Below are positions 36,009 to 47,483 of a stretch of DNA of 64,000 bases, one piece after another; within the stretch, counting starts at the first letter, position 1, and each line of letters begins with the position of its first letter. This stretch comes from Cyclina sinensis (Eukaryota > Mollusca > Bivalvia > Venerida > Veneridae): assembly GCA_012932295.1 (NCBI GenBank), contig JAAONU010000014.1, forward strand, positions 19,088,251-19,152,250, in the 5' to 3' direction. The notes beneath the pieces are model-generated. The model was given only the letters and a program-made list of their open reading frames with translations. It was not told the DNA's origin and ran no database searches. Both the position numbers and the translations under genes were made by a program.

Positions 36009-37105
36009 AATGAATATTTCAAGGTGAATGACCCAAATATTTTGTCTGACCATTACATGACTTTACTTTTAAGTTTCAGAAACCTAATGCAAACAGTGTT
36101 CAACAGGAAAAAATCTATGACAACATTGAATACAACTATATATGGGATTATGATAAATTAAGTGACTTTCAAAATCGTTTATCTTCCGGAAGTTAGAGAG
36201 ATTAAATACTTTTACTTGCAACGTTAATTTATCTACAGGTAAAGCTGATATTGATAGCTGTGTGCGCGAGTTATCAGATATTCTTGATGGAGTAGTTTCC
36301 CCTTTGTTTACGCAAAATTTGAAAACTACTATATCTAATGGTAATGATCTAAATACATATAAATGGTACACTTCAGAATATGAAGAAAAACGTAGATTGT
36401 TTTATGTTGCATTGAATTTATACAAACGTGACAATACTGACATCAATAGAGTGACGCTCTGAGTACAAAAACATATTGCGCCAGGCAAGAATTAAATATG
36501 ATAAGAATGAAACACAAAAATTATTAAACGCCAAAAAAACACCCCGCAAAGTGGTATTGGAAAATGTTAAAAAAATGGGAGCAACAATCAAATATTCAAC
36601 TTGATACTTTTGAATCATATTTTAAAGCTGTTAACAGTCCTGATGACCCTTTCATTGTACCAGATGAAGATGTTTTATATTTATTGAAAGATATGAAAAT
36701 GATGAATTTTGCATTATGTTTGAAGAGTTAAATGTTCCTTTTACTTCAGAAGAATTGTTGAAATCTATTAAACAGTTAAAAATGGATAAAGCTGGTGGAC
36801 CTGACATGTATTTAAATGAATTTTTCATACATGGCAAAAATATTACTTCCTCCCATTTGTTAGTTCTTTTTAATAAGATTTTTGAACTGGGATATTTTCC
36901 GGAATCATGGTCCGAAGGTATTGTAATACCATTCCTTAAAAAGGTAACATTAATGACATAAACAATTATCGTGGAATTACTCTTTTAAGTGCTCTTGGAA
37001 AACTTTTTACTCGATTATTAAATAACAGACTATGCAAATGGGCAGAAAAATATGGAAAATACATAGAAGCATAAAAGGCCTTCCAGAATAAAAAAGGAAA
37101 TTCCA
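36009..37105 (+). mobile_element. Third non-LTR retrotransposon fragment
   Basis: The coding remnant starts at the very end of an endonuclease (PNILSDHYMTLLLSF near 36,040) and passes through a linker (CVRELSDILDGVVSPLF near 36,260; WYTSEYEEKRRLFY). It then enters the reverse transcriptase: KMDKAGGPDMY near 36,780, GYFPESWSEGIVIPFLKK near 36,890, NNYRGITLLSALGKLF near 36,963. It ends around AEKYGKYIEA before motif A of the palm. At least four frame shifts or stops break it. It differs in sequence style from both other LINE types here. Its right edge abuts the minisatellite. Confidence 0.82.
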
Positions 37106-37121
37106 TTTGTCCTTTTTCTGG

Positions 37122-38791
37122 GGGAACACAGATGGGGGAACATTCCCCCATCTCACCTAAAAGATAGGGACGTAAAAGGGGACAATTCCCCCATCTCACA
37201 AGTAGTTGGCCCCATCTCTCTAGTAGATAGGGGAACATTCCCCCATCTCTTTAGTAGATAGGGGAACATTACCCCATCTCAGTAGTAGATAGGGGAACAT
37301 TCCCCCATCTCAGTAGAAGATAGGGGAACATTCCCCCATCTCAGTAGTAGAAAGGGGAACATTCCCCCATCTCAGTAGAAGATAGGGGAACATTCCTCCA
37401 ACTCACAAGTAGATAGGGGGACATTTTCCCATCTCAGTAGTAGATAGGGGAACATTCCCCCATCTCAGTGGTAGATAGGGGAACATTCCCCCATCTCAGT
37501 AGTAGATAGGGGAACATTCCCCCATCTCAGTAGTAGATAGGGGAACTTTTCCTTATCTCAGTAGAAGATAGGGGAACATTCCCCCATCTCAGTAGTAGAT
37601 AGAGCAACATTCCCCCATCTCAGTAGAAGATAGCGGATCATTCCTCCAACTCACAAGTAGATAGGGGGACATTTTCCCATCTCAGTTGTAGATAGGGGAA
37701 CATTCCCCCATCTCAGTGGTAGATAGGGGAACATTCCCCATCTCAGTAGTAGATAGGGGAATGTTCCCCCATCTCAGTTGTAGATAGGGGAACATTCCCC
37801 CATCTCAGTAGAAGATAGGGGAACGTTCCTCCATATCAGTAGTAGATAAGGAACCATTCCCCCATCTCAGTAGTAGATAGGGGAACGTTCCCCCATCTCA
37901 CTAGTAGATAGGGGAACATTTCTCCAACTCACAAGTAGATAGGGGAACATTCCCCCATCTCACTAGTAGATAGGAGAACATTCCCACATCTCAGTAGAAG
38001 ATAGGGGAACATTGCCCCATCTCACTAGTAGATAGGGGAACGTTCCCCCATCTCAGTAGTAGATAGGGAACATTCCCCCATCTCAGTAGTAGATAGGGGA
38101 TTCTTCCTCCAACTCACAAGTAGATAGGGGAACATTTCCCCATCTCACCAGTAGATAGCGGAACGTTCTCCCATCTCAGTAGTTGATAGGGGAATATCCC
38201 CTATCTCAGTAGTAGATAGAGGATCATTCCTCCAACTCACAAGTAGATAGGGGAACATTCCCCCATCTCACTAGTAGATAGGAGAACATTCCCACATCTC
38301 AGTAGAAGATAGGGGAACATTGCCCCATCTCACTAGTAGATAGGGGAACGTTCCCCCATCTCAGTAGTAGATAGGAAACATTCCCCCATCTCAGTAGTAG
38401 ATAGGGGATTCTTCCTCCAACTCACAAGTAGATAGGGGAACATTTCCCCATCTCACCAGTAGATAGCGGAACGTTCCCCCATCTCAGTAGTTGATAGGGG
38501 AATATTCCCTATCTCAGTAGTAGATAGAGGATCATTCCTCCAACTCACAAGTAGATAGGGGAACATTTCCCCCATCTCACTAGTAGATAGGGGAATGTTC
38601 CCCCATCTCAGTAGTAGATAGGGAACATTCCTCCAACTAAAAAGTAGATAGGGGAACATTCCCCCATCTCACTAGTAGATAGCGGAACGTTCCCCTATCT
38701 CAGTAGTTGATGGGGGAACATTCCCCCATCTCAGTAGTAGATAGGGGATCATTCCTCCAACTCACAAGTAGAAAGGGGAACATTTCCCCTA
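37122..38791. repeat. 31 bp minisatellite, about 54 copies (left arm)
   Basis: The basic unit is 31 bp with the core GATAGGGGAACATTCCCC followed by CATCTC and AGTAGTA. The core is close to self-complementary (GGGGAA against TTCCCC). Variant units, such as one with CTCCAACTCACAAG, recur at regular spacing: 308 bp (37,922 and 38,230; 38,107 and 38,415; 38,538) and 248 bp (37,396 and 37,644). This shows higher-order amplification of 10-unit and 8-unit blocks. Open frames through it are repeat translations. Confidence 0.96.
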
Positions 38792-40346
38792 ATAACCATA
38801 GTCTTTTCCCCATCTCACCATTGTCTTACTATTAGACATGATAATATCCTGCATCTCTTATTCATATTCCCCATTTTTAGTGTAAAGTAGGTTATTATCC
38901 CCTGATAATCATTATTGTGTATAAAGAAGTATGATGTAAAATTTCAGGAAACATTGTTTTTGCTTTTAAATGCAAAAAAATGAGAATTTCTTGTATTGAG
39001 AGCAAGATCTATTATTGTGTTACTATATTTATTAATGTATACAAAAAAAACACAGGATTTCTTTATGTCTTTAGTACAAATAGAAATTTGGTGGATAATA
39101 GATTTATCTTATATTACGAGCAATCTAGTACAAACTGATTTTATACAGATAAATGAAAATAGTCTTGAAATAACTTGGGGTTGATAATAATGTAACTACT
39201 ATTTTAATAAGAACTTTATACTAGAAGTATCAAAGCAACAACATCAAAACTTAAAAGGTAAGTATCAGGATAAAAACAGCAAAGTAATGGAACTTTTAAT
39301 AAATACACTAAATAACCCAGAGAAAGTCCAATATGCTAACATCTAATCAAAATTAAAGCCAATCAACCATATTGTCTTTGTAGCTGGACAAATAAATATT
39401 AACTGCAATGTTAGTGACATTGCTAAAATTACACTATTGTCCCATTCATTCCGTCCAACATGTACACCACATACCAAGAATCGTCATTTGCCGAAATCTT
39501 GTCGCAGCTTCAGACTGGTTTCTTATTCAACTTCCACATACATGTATATGAGACCTATTTTAATGCAAAAAATAAGTACTTGCATAATAAGGTCATACAA
39601 ACATTCAATAAATAAGATGTATATGTTTATCATTTGTTATAGTAAAAGCCCTTTTCTTTGAAAACATGGGCTACTGCATTATGATGCAATATCTTGTCAC
39701 TTATCACTGAGACTCAGTGCCGTTTATATTTGATAGATTGCTAAGTCTTGTTTATAGTATTTGAAGATGAGGCTGTAATGTAAAACTTTTTAACAATCAT
39801 TTTTTTTTGTAGTTAAACTGTTGATCAGCTATTGTGTTATCAGAATCATCATTATCATCATCATAACTTTCACTATTTCGTCTATTTATACAGCAATTAA
39901 CAACTATAAGTTACTTCGTTTTCGTTAAGACATACCTTGAAAAAAAAAACAGTGATTGTCAACAACATCTTTTCTTAGTGGTGTCACCAAAGCCCATCAA
40001 TATGGGTCAACTTTGATCGTTTCAACTTGTTTTCACCTGTCAAAGTCCTTGTTATGTCTGTAACACTGTGACTTTCTACGTTTCCGGTATACCCCATTTT
40101 TGTGATGTATTATGGATTTCCGCAACTGTACAAACAATCCATTTGCCGAAAAGCTTCTGGCATTACTTTTTTCCGGAAGATTATTTATTAACCTGGAAAC
40201 AAATCATCGGCTTTAAAAGTCTGTTCCTCATATTCATGTACATGATTTAATGCAGTTCTAACTGCAGACCACACTTAATGTCACATTCTTGTGCCTTTCA
40301 GTATCATATCAAATTGTGAATATCAAGTCTCACAAAAACATATCAT
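38792..40346 (+). repeat. Unique segment of inverted repeat, left copy
   Basis: It matches the reverse complement of about 61,785-63,315. Examples are TATTAGACATGATAATATCC near 38,830, CGTCATTTGCCGAAATCTTG near 39,482, and CACACTTAATGTCACATTCT near 40,270. An open frame at 39,437-39,661 (SFRPTCTPHTKNRHLPKSC) is kept in the other copy as 62,678-62,451 with few changes. A second conserved phrase (NTLNNPEKVQYAN) lies upstream in another frame. Whether these were ever translated is unclear. Confidence 0.88.
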
Positions 40347-40405
40347 CACAGGACCAACACTTGTCTGTTTTATTTATCAGAGAAAACATGCAAATACATA
40401 CCCAT

Positions 40406-40408
<3 letters not shown>

Positions 40409-40490
<82 letters not shown>
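40409..40490. repeat. (TA)n microsatellite
   Basis: About 80 bp of pure TA inside the insertion found only in the left arm. Three overlapping open frames through it are (YI)n artefacts. Confidence 0.97.
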
Positions 40491-40493
<3 letters not shown>

Positions 40494-40659
40494 ATCAAGT
40501 ACTTAATCAAACCGGAAAAAAGCAAATTAAAAGAACAACTGAAAAGAGTGGGCGGGGGTCTTGTGGGATGGGGTGTGTTGTCTGCCAGTACCTACTCATC
40601 CTAAAAGATAAACTAAGCAAAAGAAAAATGAAATGAAATGAATTAAAAAGGTGTAACAG

Positions 40660-42700
40660 TGTAATGAGGTTGGTAAGTAAATATTTGACCTTAAAGGTCA
40701 AGGTCATGTTCAGTTTAACCTTCTTTGAGGTATTGTCTAAAAGGGAGTAATGTCTAAGCATGAAAACACTACATCAATCAACATAAAAAAATATAGCGAA
40801 GTTAAGTAATTTCAAGGTCATTTAAAGGTCAAGGTTATACTTGAATTGTTCAACACTTTTTTTTATTCTCAGTGTTGTTTTGTCCCTGTATAGATCTATT
40901 CTGTCTATAAATAACAAAAATTTGGCTGTTTCAGCAAATTTCAATAATTTGAAATTGCCTGTCAATGTCATATTTTTGTTAAGGTCATACTTGAATAATT
41001 GAACATTAAGGAACTGTTGTCATGAGTGTTGTTTTGTCAAAGTTTTAATCAAAAAGAACAAACAATGACGTTATTGCGAATATTAGCAAAATACTATAAT
41101 TTGTCTGTGATGGTCAGGGTCATTTGAAGGTCAAGGTCATATTTGAATGATTCAATGTCTCAGTTTTGTCATAAGTGTTGTTATGTCCTAGTATAAATCA
41201 AATAAAATCCTAAATAACAAAACATTGGCTATTTTAAGCAAAATTCAATAATTTGACCTTAAATGTTAAGGTCATCTATAGGTCAAGGTCATACTTACAT
41301 AAATTATAATATGGGTTTTGTTTTGTTTTTTTCAAAGTATGAATCAAATCAATAGATAACAGTTAAGACAATTTAAGCAAAAAAACTGACAAGGTCATTT
41401 AAGGGTCAAGGTTATACCTGAATTATACAACATGTCACTTAGGTCAAAATTGTTGTTTTGTTCAAGTATGAATCAAGTATAACCATAAATTACACAGTTA
41501 AGATCAATTTTAGCAAAATTCAATAATTTGATCTTGCTAGTCAATGTAATTTTTTAGATCAAGGTCAAACTTTAATCAAAAGGTCTGATTTGTCAAAAGT
41601 ATTGTTTAATCATCAAATCAGTGCTAACTGATTTATCCAGTCTGCACTGTCAAAATATTAATAAAAAAGATCTAAAAATGAGTTTATTGCAAATATTAAC
41701 AAAATTTTATAATTTGACCTTGATAGTGAGGGTCATTTGAAGGCCAAGGTTACACCTGAATGATTCAATGTGTCAGTTTTGCTGTAAGTGTGTTTTGTCT
41801 CAGTATAAATCAAATCAAATCATAAATAACAAATATTGACTGTCTCGCTCATTTAACAGTCAAGGTTTTACCTGGATTATTAAACATGTCAGTTAGTACA
41901 AAACTGTTGTTTTGTTCAAGTATGAATCAAGTCTAACCATAAATTACACAGTTATGATCAATTTCAAGAAAATTCAATAATCTGATCTTGCTTGTCTAGG
42001 TCATTTTTAAGATCAAGGTCAAACTTTAATCAAAATGTCTGATTCCTCTAAAGTATTGTTTTGTCCATGTAAAAATTAAATCCATAAATAAATGACAAAG
42101 TTATGACAATTTTGGAAAACTTCAAACATCTGACCTTGACGGTCAAGGTCATTTTTAGGTCACGGTCACTCCTGAGTTTTTCAGCAAGTCGGATTAGTTA
42201 TAAGTGTTGTTTTGTCCAAGTATGAATCAAATCCATAAATAACTACGAAAGTTATGACCATCTGAGCAAAATTCAATTATCTGACCTTGACGGTCAAGGT
42301 TTTTTATAGGTCATGGTTATATGTGAGTTAATCAACATGTCTGTTTTGTCATTAGTGTTGTTTTATCCAAGTATGACTCAAATCCAACCATAAATAACAA
42401 AGTTATGGACAATTTTCGCAAATTTCAATAATTTGACCTTGAAGGTGAAGGTCATTTAAGAGTCAAGGTCAAGTTTAGTCTGGTCTCCTAAAATTCAATA
42501 TTTTGACCTTGAATTTGTAGGTCATTTAATGTCAAGGTCAAGTTTAGTCTGGTCTACTTGAAGGTCTTGTCCAAAGCGTTATTGTGTCCAAGTATGAGAA
42601 GATAATCCATCAAGGAATAAAACAGTTATGATCAATGATAAAGTTTTCGGTCGGGAACGGCAACGGCAACGACACCATGACTATAGCAACTAGTCGATTT
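40660..42700. repeat. ~150 bp tandem array rich in TCAAGGTCA
   Basis: About 13 diverged units are marked by TTGTTTTGTCCAAGTATGAA, CATAAATAACAAAGTTATGA, AAATTCAATAATTTGACC and GGTCAAGGTCATTT. Neighbouring marks are 150-152 bp apart (42,055; 42,207; 42,357). The array closes with GCAACGACACCATGACTATA near 42,675, an end shared with the partial copy at 51,590-51,950. The inverse counterpart is 60,370-61,740, and a single unit sits at 49,205-49,375. Non-coding; probably a mobile-element family. Confidence 0.85.
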
Positions 42701-45400
42701 TTTTTAAAGTTGGGCAAAAATGACTGGTTCCTGATAACATAAATTTGGTGGTGTATAACCTGCATAGTGATATTAAAATTTCATCCAAAATTTTGTTTTC
42801 CACATAATCCTTTAACAATTCTTATCCAAGAAATAATTCCTATTAGGTTATAACAAAAATTTGTCAGCTAAAATATACTGCCACATATTGTCTTTACAGT
42901 GTTCAGAATTCAAAAGCCATGTGTTGCAAAATTGTAATCTCAGATATGAAGTAGTATAGTAAGTTAACGAAATATGTTAAGAAAAATCCAAATATGAATA
43001 ACCCATTTTAGTTCAGTCTTTTTCTTCTTTGCTGTGCTTCCACTTAACAGTTGCAAACAAAAGAAAAACAACTTGCTCAAATCAAGCAATCCCATTTTTC
43101 TACTAATGTTATGTAAGGGCTGGTTATTAGTTTTTTATTTAACTACTGCTTGACCTTTACATGTTCATTGCAAACACAGAAACATCCCTAAAGTCTAGCT
43201 ATGAAAATATCAAAACAAGAGGACTGGAGCCAATAATTATCTACAGAACACTTTACAGGACAGATAATCGATTTACTGGGTTAGTCATTACCAATTACCA
43301 AAATTTCAGAATAGCACTTAATGTAAACAGTTTCGTTTACAATAAAGTTTCTTAACTATAAAGAAAAATGTGACTTAATGTAATTAGAAATGATTAAAAC
43401 AACATTCTCCTCCTGTGATAACCTTTATCCGCAACTAAGTTATACCCAGGCAATGCTGTTTAACCTTGTGTGTACAAATGTATCACTTTATCTAAAATTG
43501 AAAAAAAAATGAAAAAAGGCATAAAATAAGCAAGAAAACACAACGTTTAACTTGAAAACACAAATTAAAGCCGTCCATATATACAATTTACATTACATAT
43601 CTGCCAGTATTTTCTACTTAATTAAAAAGTATCCAAAAACAAATTCTTTTTTGCCTGATCATTTTAATATTGCAAATCCAACATTACTTACACTTTTAAC
43701 GTAAACTATTGATAATATGAATACACCTTGAATATGAAATGTCTAAGCACACTGAATTTTCTGTCCGAAGTTTTATTTGGAAGACCCACTATATTTATGT
43801 CTTTTTTCCTTCTGTGATAGTGTTTAAATAATTCAGCCCTTTACAACACGAAATCATTTAGTACTGTGGTGTAAATAGGGCACTCTTGGCTGCTACTTAC
43901 TCTTTGTTTGCACTATTCAGCATTTTATGATGAAGATCCCATTTAACTTAGTCATGGCTTTGGTAAGAAAACCAGAATCATGCAGTGTATTCATCTCTTT
44001 TCCTAAATAAAAAAAGGAAAGTAAAACTGGTAACGAGAAGAAAAAGTAACACTCCTCATCATTTGTACTAATTATCTCAATATGAATAAAAGTTTGTTCT
44101 CTGTTCAATTATATGTTTTGTGTTTTGTTCTACATTTCATGCTTGTCTGTTTTCGAAGAAAATTGTCCTTAAATGTTAGATAATTTTAAACACTTGTATA
44201 TATTTACCAATAAGAAATAACTGTGAATTGTGCTCACAAAACATTACTTTATTTTTTTCTAGTAACAACTAGAACTATCACTGTATGCGATTCAAACCTC
44301 CACCAATGTCAATGATAGAATGTTATTTGGATATTTGAATAGATGGAAAAAGGAAAATAGGAAAAACTTTTGTGGCTTTAAATCGCTGTGTTTCATGAAA
44401 AATAGACAATACTTCACAGGTAAGGGTGATGAACAAATTTTGAATTAGCAAGTCAGGAAACAGGTAACTTTAACCTTTGATTTTGCAAATTTACTAAAAT
44501 AAAGAAATTATGAGTTGAATTAAAGTGTATTATGTATTGAGCCGAAAAAAAAAATAAAATCCTCATCTTACATTTGATTGTCTAATATTTTTATTCAAAT
44601 GTGACCATAACCATGAGTTAGTACAAAGGGAACACAAGTTCAACACCATTTCTGCATATTCCTTCATCAGGGAAACATTTGAGCTAAGTTTGAATAAAAT
44701 CCTTCAAATATGGGTGAAGTTAGAAGACAATCATTGTCTTATACTTCATTGTCAAATATATTGAGGTTCACATCAAAGCCAAGTATGAAGACAATTCTTC
44801 AATAAGTATATGTTTTACTTAGCGGACAAGTTGGAAACGGACCGACTGATGGACGCGACAAAGAGATTCCAGTATATCCCCCCCTCCATTCGTGGTTGGG
44901 AGTATAATAACTGTTTAAGAGCTACAGTGAGCAGTGACTTTTTTTTTATATGATGACACGAAAAACTGCCTTGTGACAGGTTCTTCTTTTCATATTGTTA
45001 CATGTATCATGCATTCAAAATCCCTTTTTTCAGTTTCTCTAAAGATTTCTAAAATTTGCATTTCGCCGACACTAAACTAAGATAAATTCATTGCAAACGT
45101 CACCATTAAATAATGCACGTACTTGTGCCCATTATAATATATGTCCGTGTTAGAATGGATATAGATTTTAAAATGTTCATGATCTATTGTCATATACATC
45201 ACGGTCTCTTGTTCATATGCATATACATCTAAACTAAATTACCATGCATCTGAACTAGACACTGAGATATATTCAATGGTATAACACTCAAACTTAAAAT
45301 CTATTTCCGAATTTACACTTGACCGGCAGTTTTAACTGAAAACTTTACAAAGAATTGAAAAAAACCTCAATTAAAATAAGACATGCAATTACGCATTAAA
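42701..45400. other. Mostly unique AT-rich sequence
   Basis: I see no supported gene. A minus-strand acceptor-like site (CTTTTTTTATTTAG) at 44,004 opens a short frame with GKEMNTLHDSGFLTKAM, but no partner exon is evident. An element-like stretch at about 44,275-44,905 ends in CCATTCGTGGTTGGGAGTAT. Confidence 0.35.
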
Positions 45401-45409
45401 AAAACAAAA

Positions 45410-46540
45410 AGAACTTTTAATCCAGTTTGTTCGTACGTATGAACATATTCTGAATCTTTTATAATGCTTAAGTAAAAAACAGGCTTAAACATAAAACATT
45501 AAGTTTGTTCATATGTATGGACAAGTTATGTACTTTTCAGAATGGATGCTGTCATGATATACATGTACTAATAGAAGACATGCAGTATACATTTTTAATA
45601 GTGTATCAAATTCTGAAATTCTAACACTGATAAAAAAAGAAGCCGTTTTTAAACAAAATATATAAAGTTGGTTCATCAGACAAACAGTTTCAAATAAATG
45701 CTTTTCAAAATGGTTGAAGTGACTATTAAATTAACTTACAGAGAATTAAATAGTCTAAAGAATTCATGCAATTATGCATTAAAAATTAACTTTCGATCAA
45801 TTTTGTTCCTACGTCTGAACAATTCTGAAACTCTTAAATGGCTTTATTTTTTTAGAGCCAGGTATGAAAACAAAAGCAAAAAGTTTGTTAATATGCATGA
45901 ACAAGTTATGTACTTTTCAGAATGGCTAATGTGATACACAATTATGCAATAAAAAGCAACTTTCAATCCATTTTGTTCGTACGTATGAACAAATTCTGAA
46001 ACTCTTATATAACTTAAGTAAGAAACAGGTTTTAAACGAAAAACATGAAGTTTGTTCATACGTACGAACAAGTTACGTACTTTTCAGAATGGCTAATGTG
46101 ACTGAAACTTTTACAAAGAATGAGCTGCCTTTTAGAAGACAATGCATTATGCATTTTAAAACTAATCTTTCAAAATTTTGTTCGTACGTACGAACAAATT
46201 CTGAAGTTTTTTTTTACACTATAACAAAAAAACAAAAAAAAACAAAAAAAAACAAAAAAAAAAAAAAAACAGATTTTAAACAAAAAGCACAAAGAATGTT
46301 CAGACGTACGAACAAGTTATATACTTTTCAGACGGGCAGTTTTGACTGAAAACTTTACAGAGAATTAAAAAGCCTCCATTAAAAAAAGGCATGCAATTAT
46401 GCATTACAAAAACTTTTAATCCATTTTGTTCGTACGTATGAACATATTCTGAATCTCTTATAATGCTTAAGTAAGAAACAGGTTTAAAACATAAAACATT
46501 AAGTTTGTTCATATGTATGGACAAGTTATGTTCTTTTCGG
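45410..46540. repeat. Tandem array of paired 16 bp GTTCGTACGTACGAAC palindromes
   Basis: About five units each hold two copies of the palindrome or a close variant, roughly 70-90 bp apart. The first is followed by AATTCTGAA-like sequence and the second by AAGTTATGTACTTTTCAGAA, so each unit is itself an imperfect inverted repeat. Examples: GTTCGTACGTATGAAC at 45,429, 45,977 and 46,428; GTTCATACGTACGAAC at 46,053; the perfect form at 46,181. A-rich and T-rich tracts lie between. Open frames here are incidental. Confidence 0.8.
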
Positions 46541-47144
46541 AATGAATGCTGTCATCACATACATGTTCATTCACAGAGAATTAAGCTGCCAAATAGAAGA
46601 CATGCAGTATACATTTTTAACAGTGTGTCAAATTCTAACACTGATTTAACAAGAAGCAGCATGTGACTGAAAACTTTCACTGTCTGTCATGCCGGCATAA
46701 CAAAATCTGGAATTTCCAAGTATAGAAAAATTTTGATGTAATGCAATTATCAAAATCCCAATTCTTAAGATTCAAAAAGTCAAATGTTTTGCAGGTATTT
46801 CCAATGCAATTTATGCAAAAATTAATTTTATTCTCCCAATTCACTATTAACCAAAATAACAAAATCTGAAAAATGTAACGACTGTCTAAAAGCCATTGTG
46901 ACCAAGTGTCAGACTCACAACATTTCTTTTGACAAAATTCATGAACATTGGACCATGTAACCTCTAAAGTTATCATTAATATTGTTAAACTTGTTTCTGA
47001 ACATCATAACTCTGAAGCAGAAGTAAACATTAAATTAAATATGTAAATATAGATATTTGCATTAGAAAGTCCTGTATATGATGCATTCACTGTCTATGTA
47101 GCCATGTAGCTCTAGAAGTCTACTTTTGTTTGTGAAAATCCTCT
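46541..47144 (-). other. Probable 3' untranslated region and flank of the gene at 47,145
   Basis: It follows the stop codon of the minus-strand terminal exon. An AATAAA on the minus strand lies at 46,832-46,827, about 310 bases past the stop. The 99-codon open frame here (46,976-46,677) has no domain and is likely chance. Confidence 0.35.
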
Positions 47145-47267
47145 TTATCCAGTTTCACAACATTTGAACAATCTGGTAAACTTATGATCTCGAAGTCCTC
47201 TTTTTTTAATCTCATCAAACTTCTTCAGGAAGTCCCTGTTCAAAGAACTCTCGTTCCAGTACCAGAA
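47145..47267 (-). CDS. Terminal coding exon of unidentified gene
   Basis: The acceptor (TTTTATGTTTCAG) is followed by 40 codons and a TAA stop. The sequence starts FWYWNESSLNRDFLKKF and ends in a basic, cysteine-bearing tail (RLFKCCETG). It begins in phase 0, matching the phase 0 donor of the exon at 52,827-52,987 some 5.6 kb upstream on the minus strand, so the two join in frame around DDQFK and FWYW. It is dense in charged and aromatic residues and free of low complexity, unlike neighbouring open frames. I do not recognise the protein. A carbohydrate-active enzyme C-terminus crossed my mind from the Phe-Trp and charged pattern, but there is no firm motif. Confidence 0.6.
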   Translation of the reverse strand, partial: FWYWNESSLNRDFLKKFDEIKKRGLRDHKFTRLFKCCETG

Positions 47268-47483
47268 CTGAAACATAAAATTCAAAGGGTGAATGACTGG
47301 AAATTTACATGTAGTACAAAACATACTTTAATCTTCAAATATGTCCCCCGAGTTATAGACACCATTATTATGACAAGATAATTCACTTTAGCATTTCTAA
47401 TTAAACTTGTAGATCTTGCAACTAGGAGAAACCTGTGATATGAACATGAAAAGACTTCTTTAAAATAAGGGCGATCAGTGATC

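Larger units (their letters stand above)
37122..42650 (+). repeat. Left arm of large inverted repeat
   Basis: The arm consists of the minisatellite, a 1.55 kb unique segment (38,792-40,346), an arm-specific insertion of roughly 345 bp with a TA tract (about 40,350-40,700), and the ~150 bp tandem array. Read backwards, the same order is found in the right arm, from the window end down to about 60,370. The unique segment aligns almost continuously by eye; the tandem array is more diverged. The spacer is about 18 kb. Confidence 0.9.

Noticed and set aside
37122..38791. Regular ~31 bp repeats that could be mistaken for a CRISPR array
   Set aside because: There are no spacers. The units run head to tail with variants, and the setting is eukaryotic.
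40289..40636. Open frames of up to 115 codons
   Set aside because: They are long (YI)n runs translated from the TA microsatellite.
43917..44108. Possible alternative 3' exon on the minus strand with a strong acceptor
   Set aside because: Only a short frame with no partner and no recognisable protein; kept as a remark only.
46089..46349. 86-codon open frame
   Set aside because: It crosses an A-rich tract giving poly-lysine and lies inside the palindrome array.
46677..46976. 99-codon minus-strand open frame downstream of the unidentified gene
   Set aside because: No domain or splice support; it fits a 3' untranslated region better.
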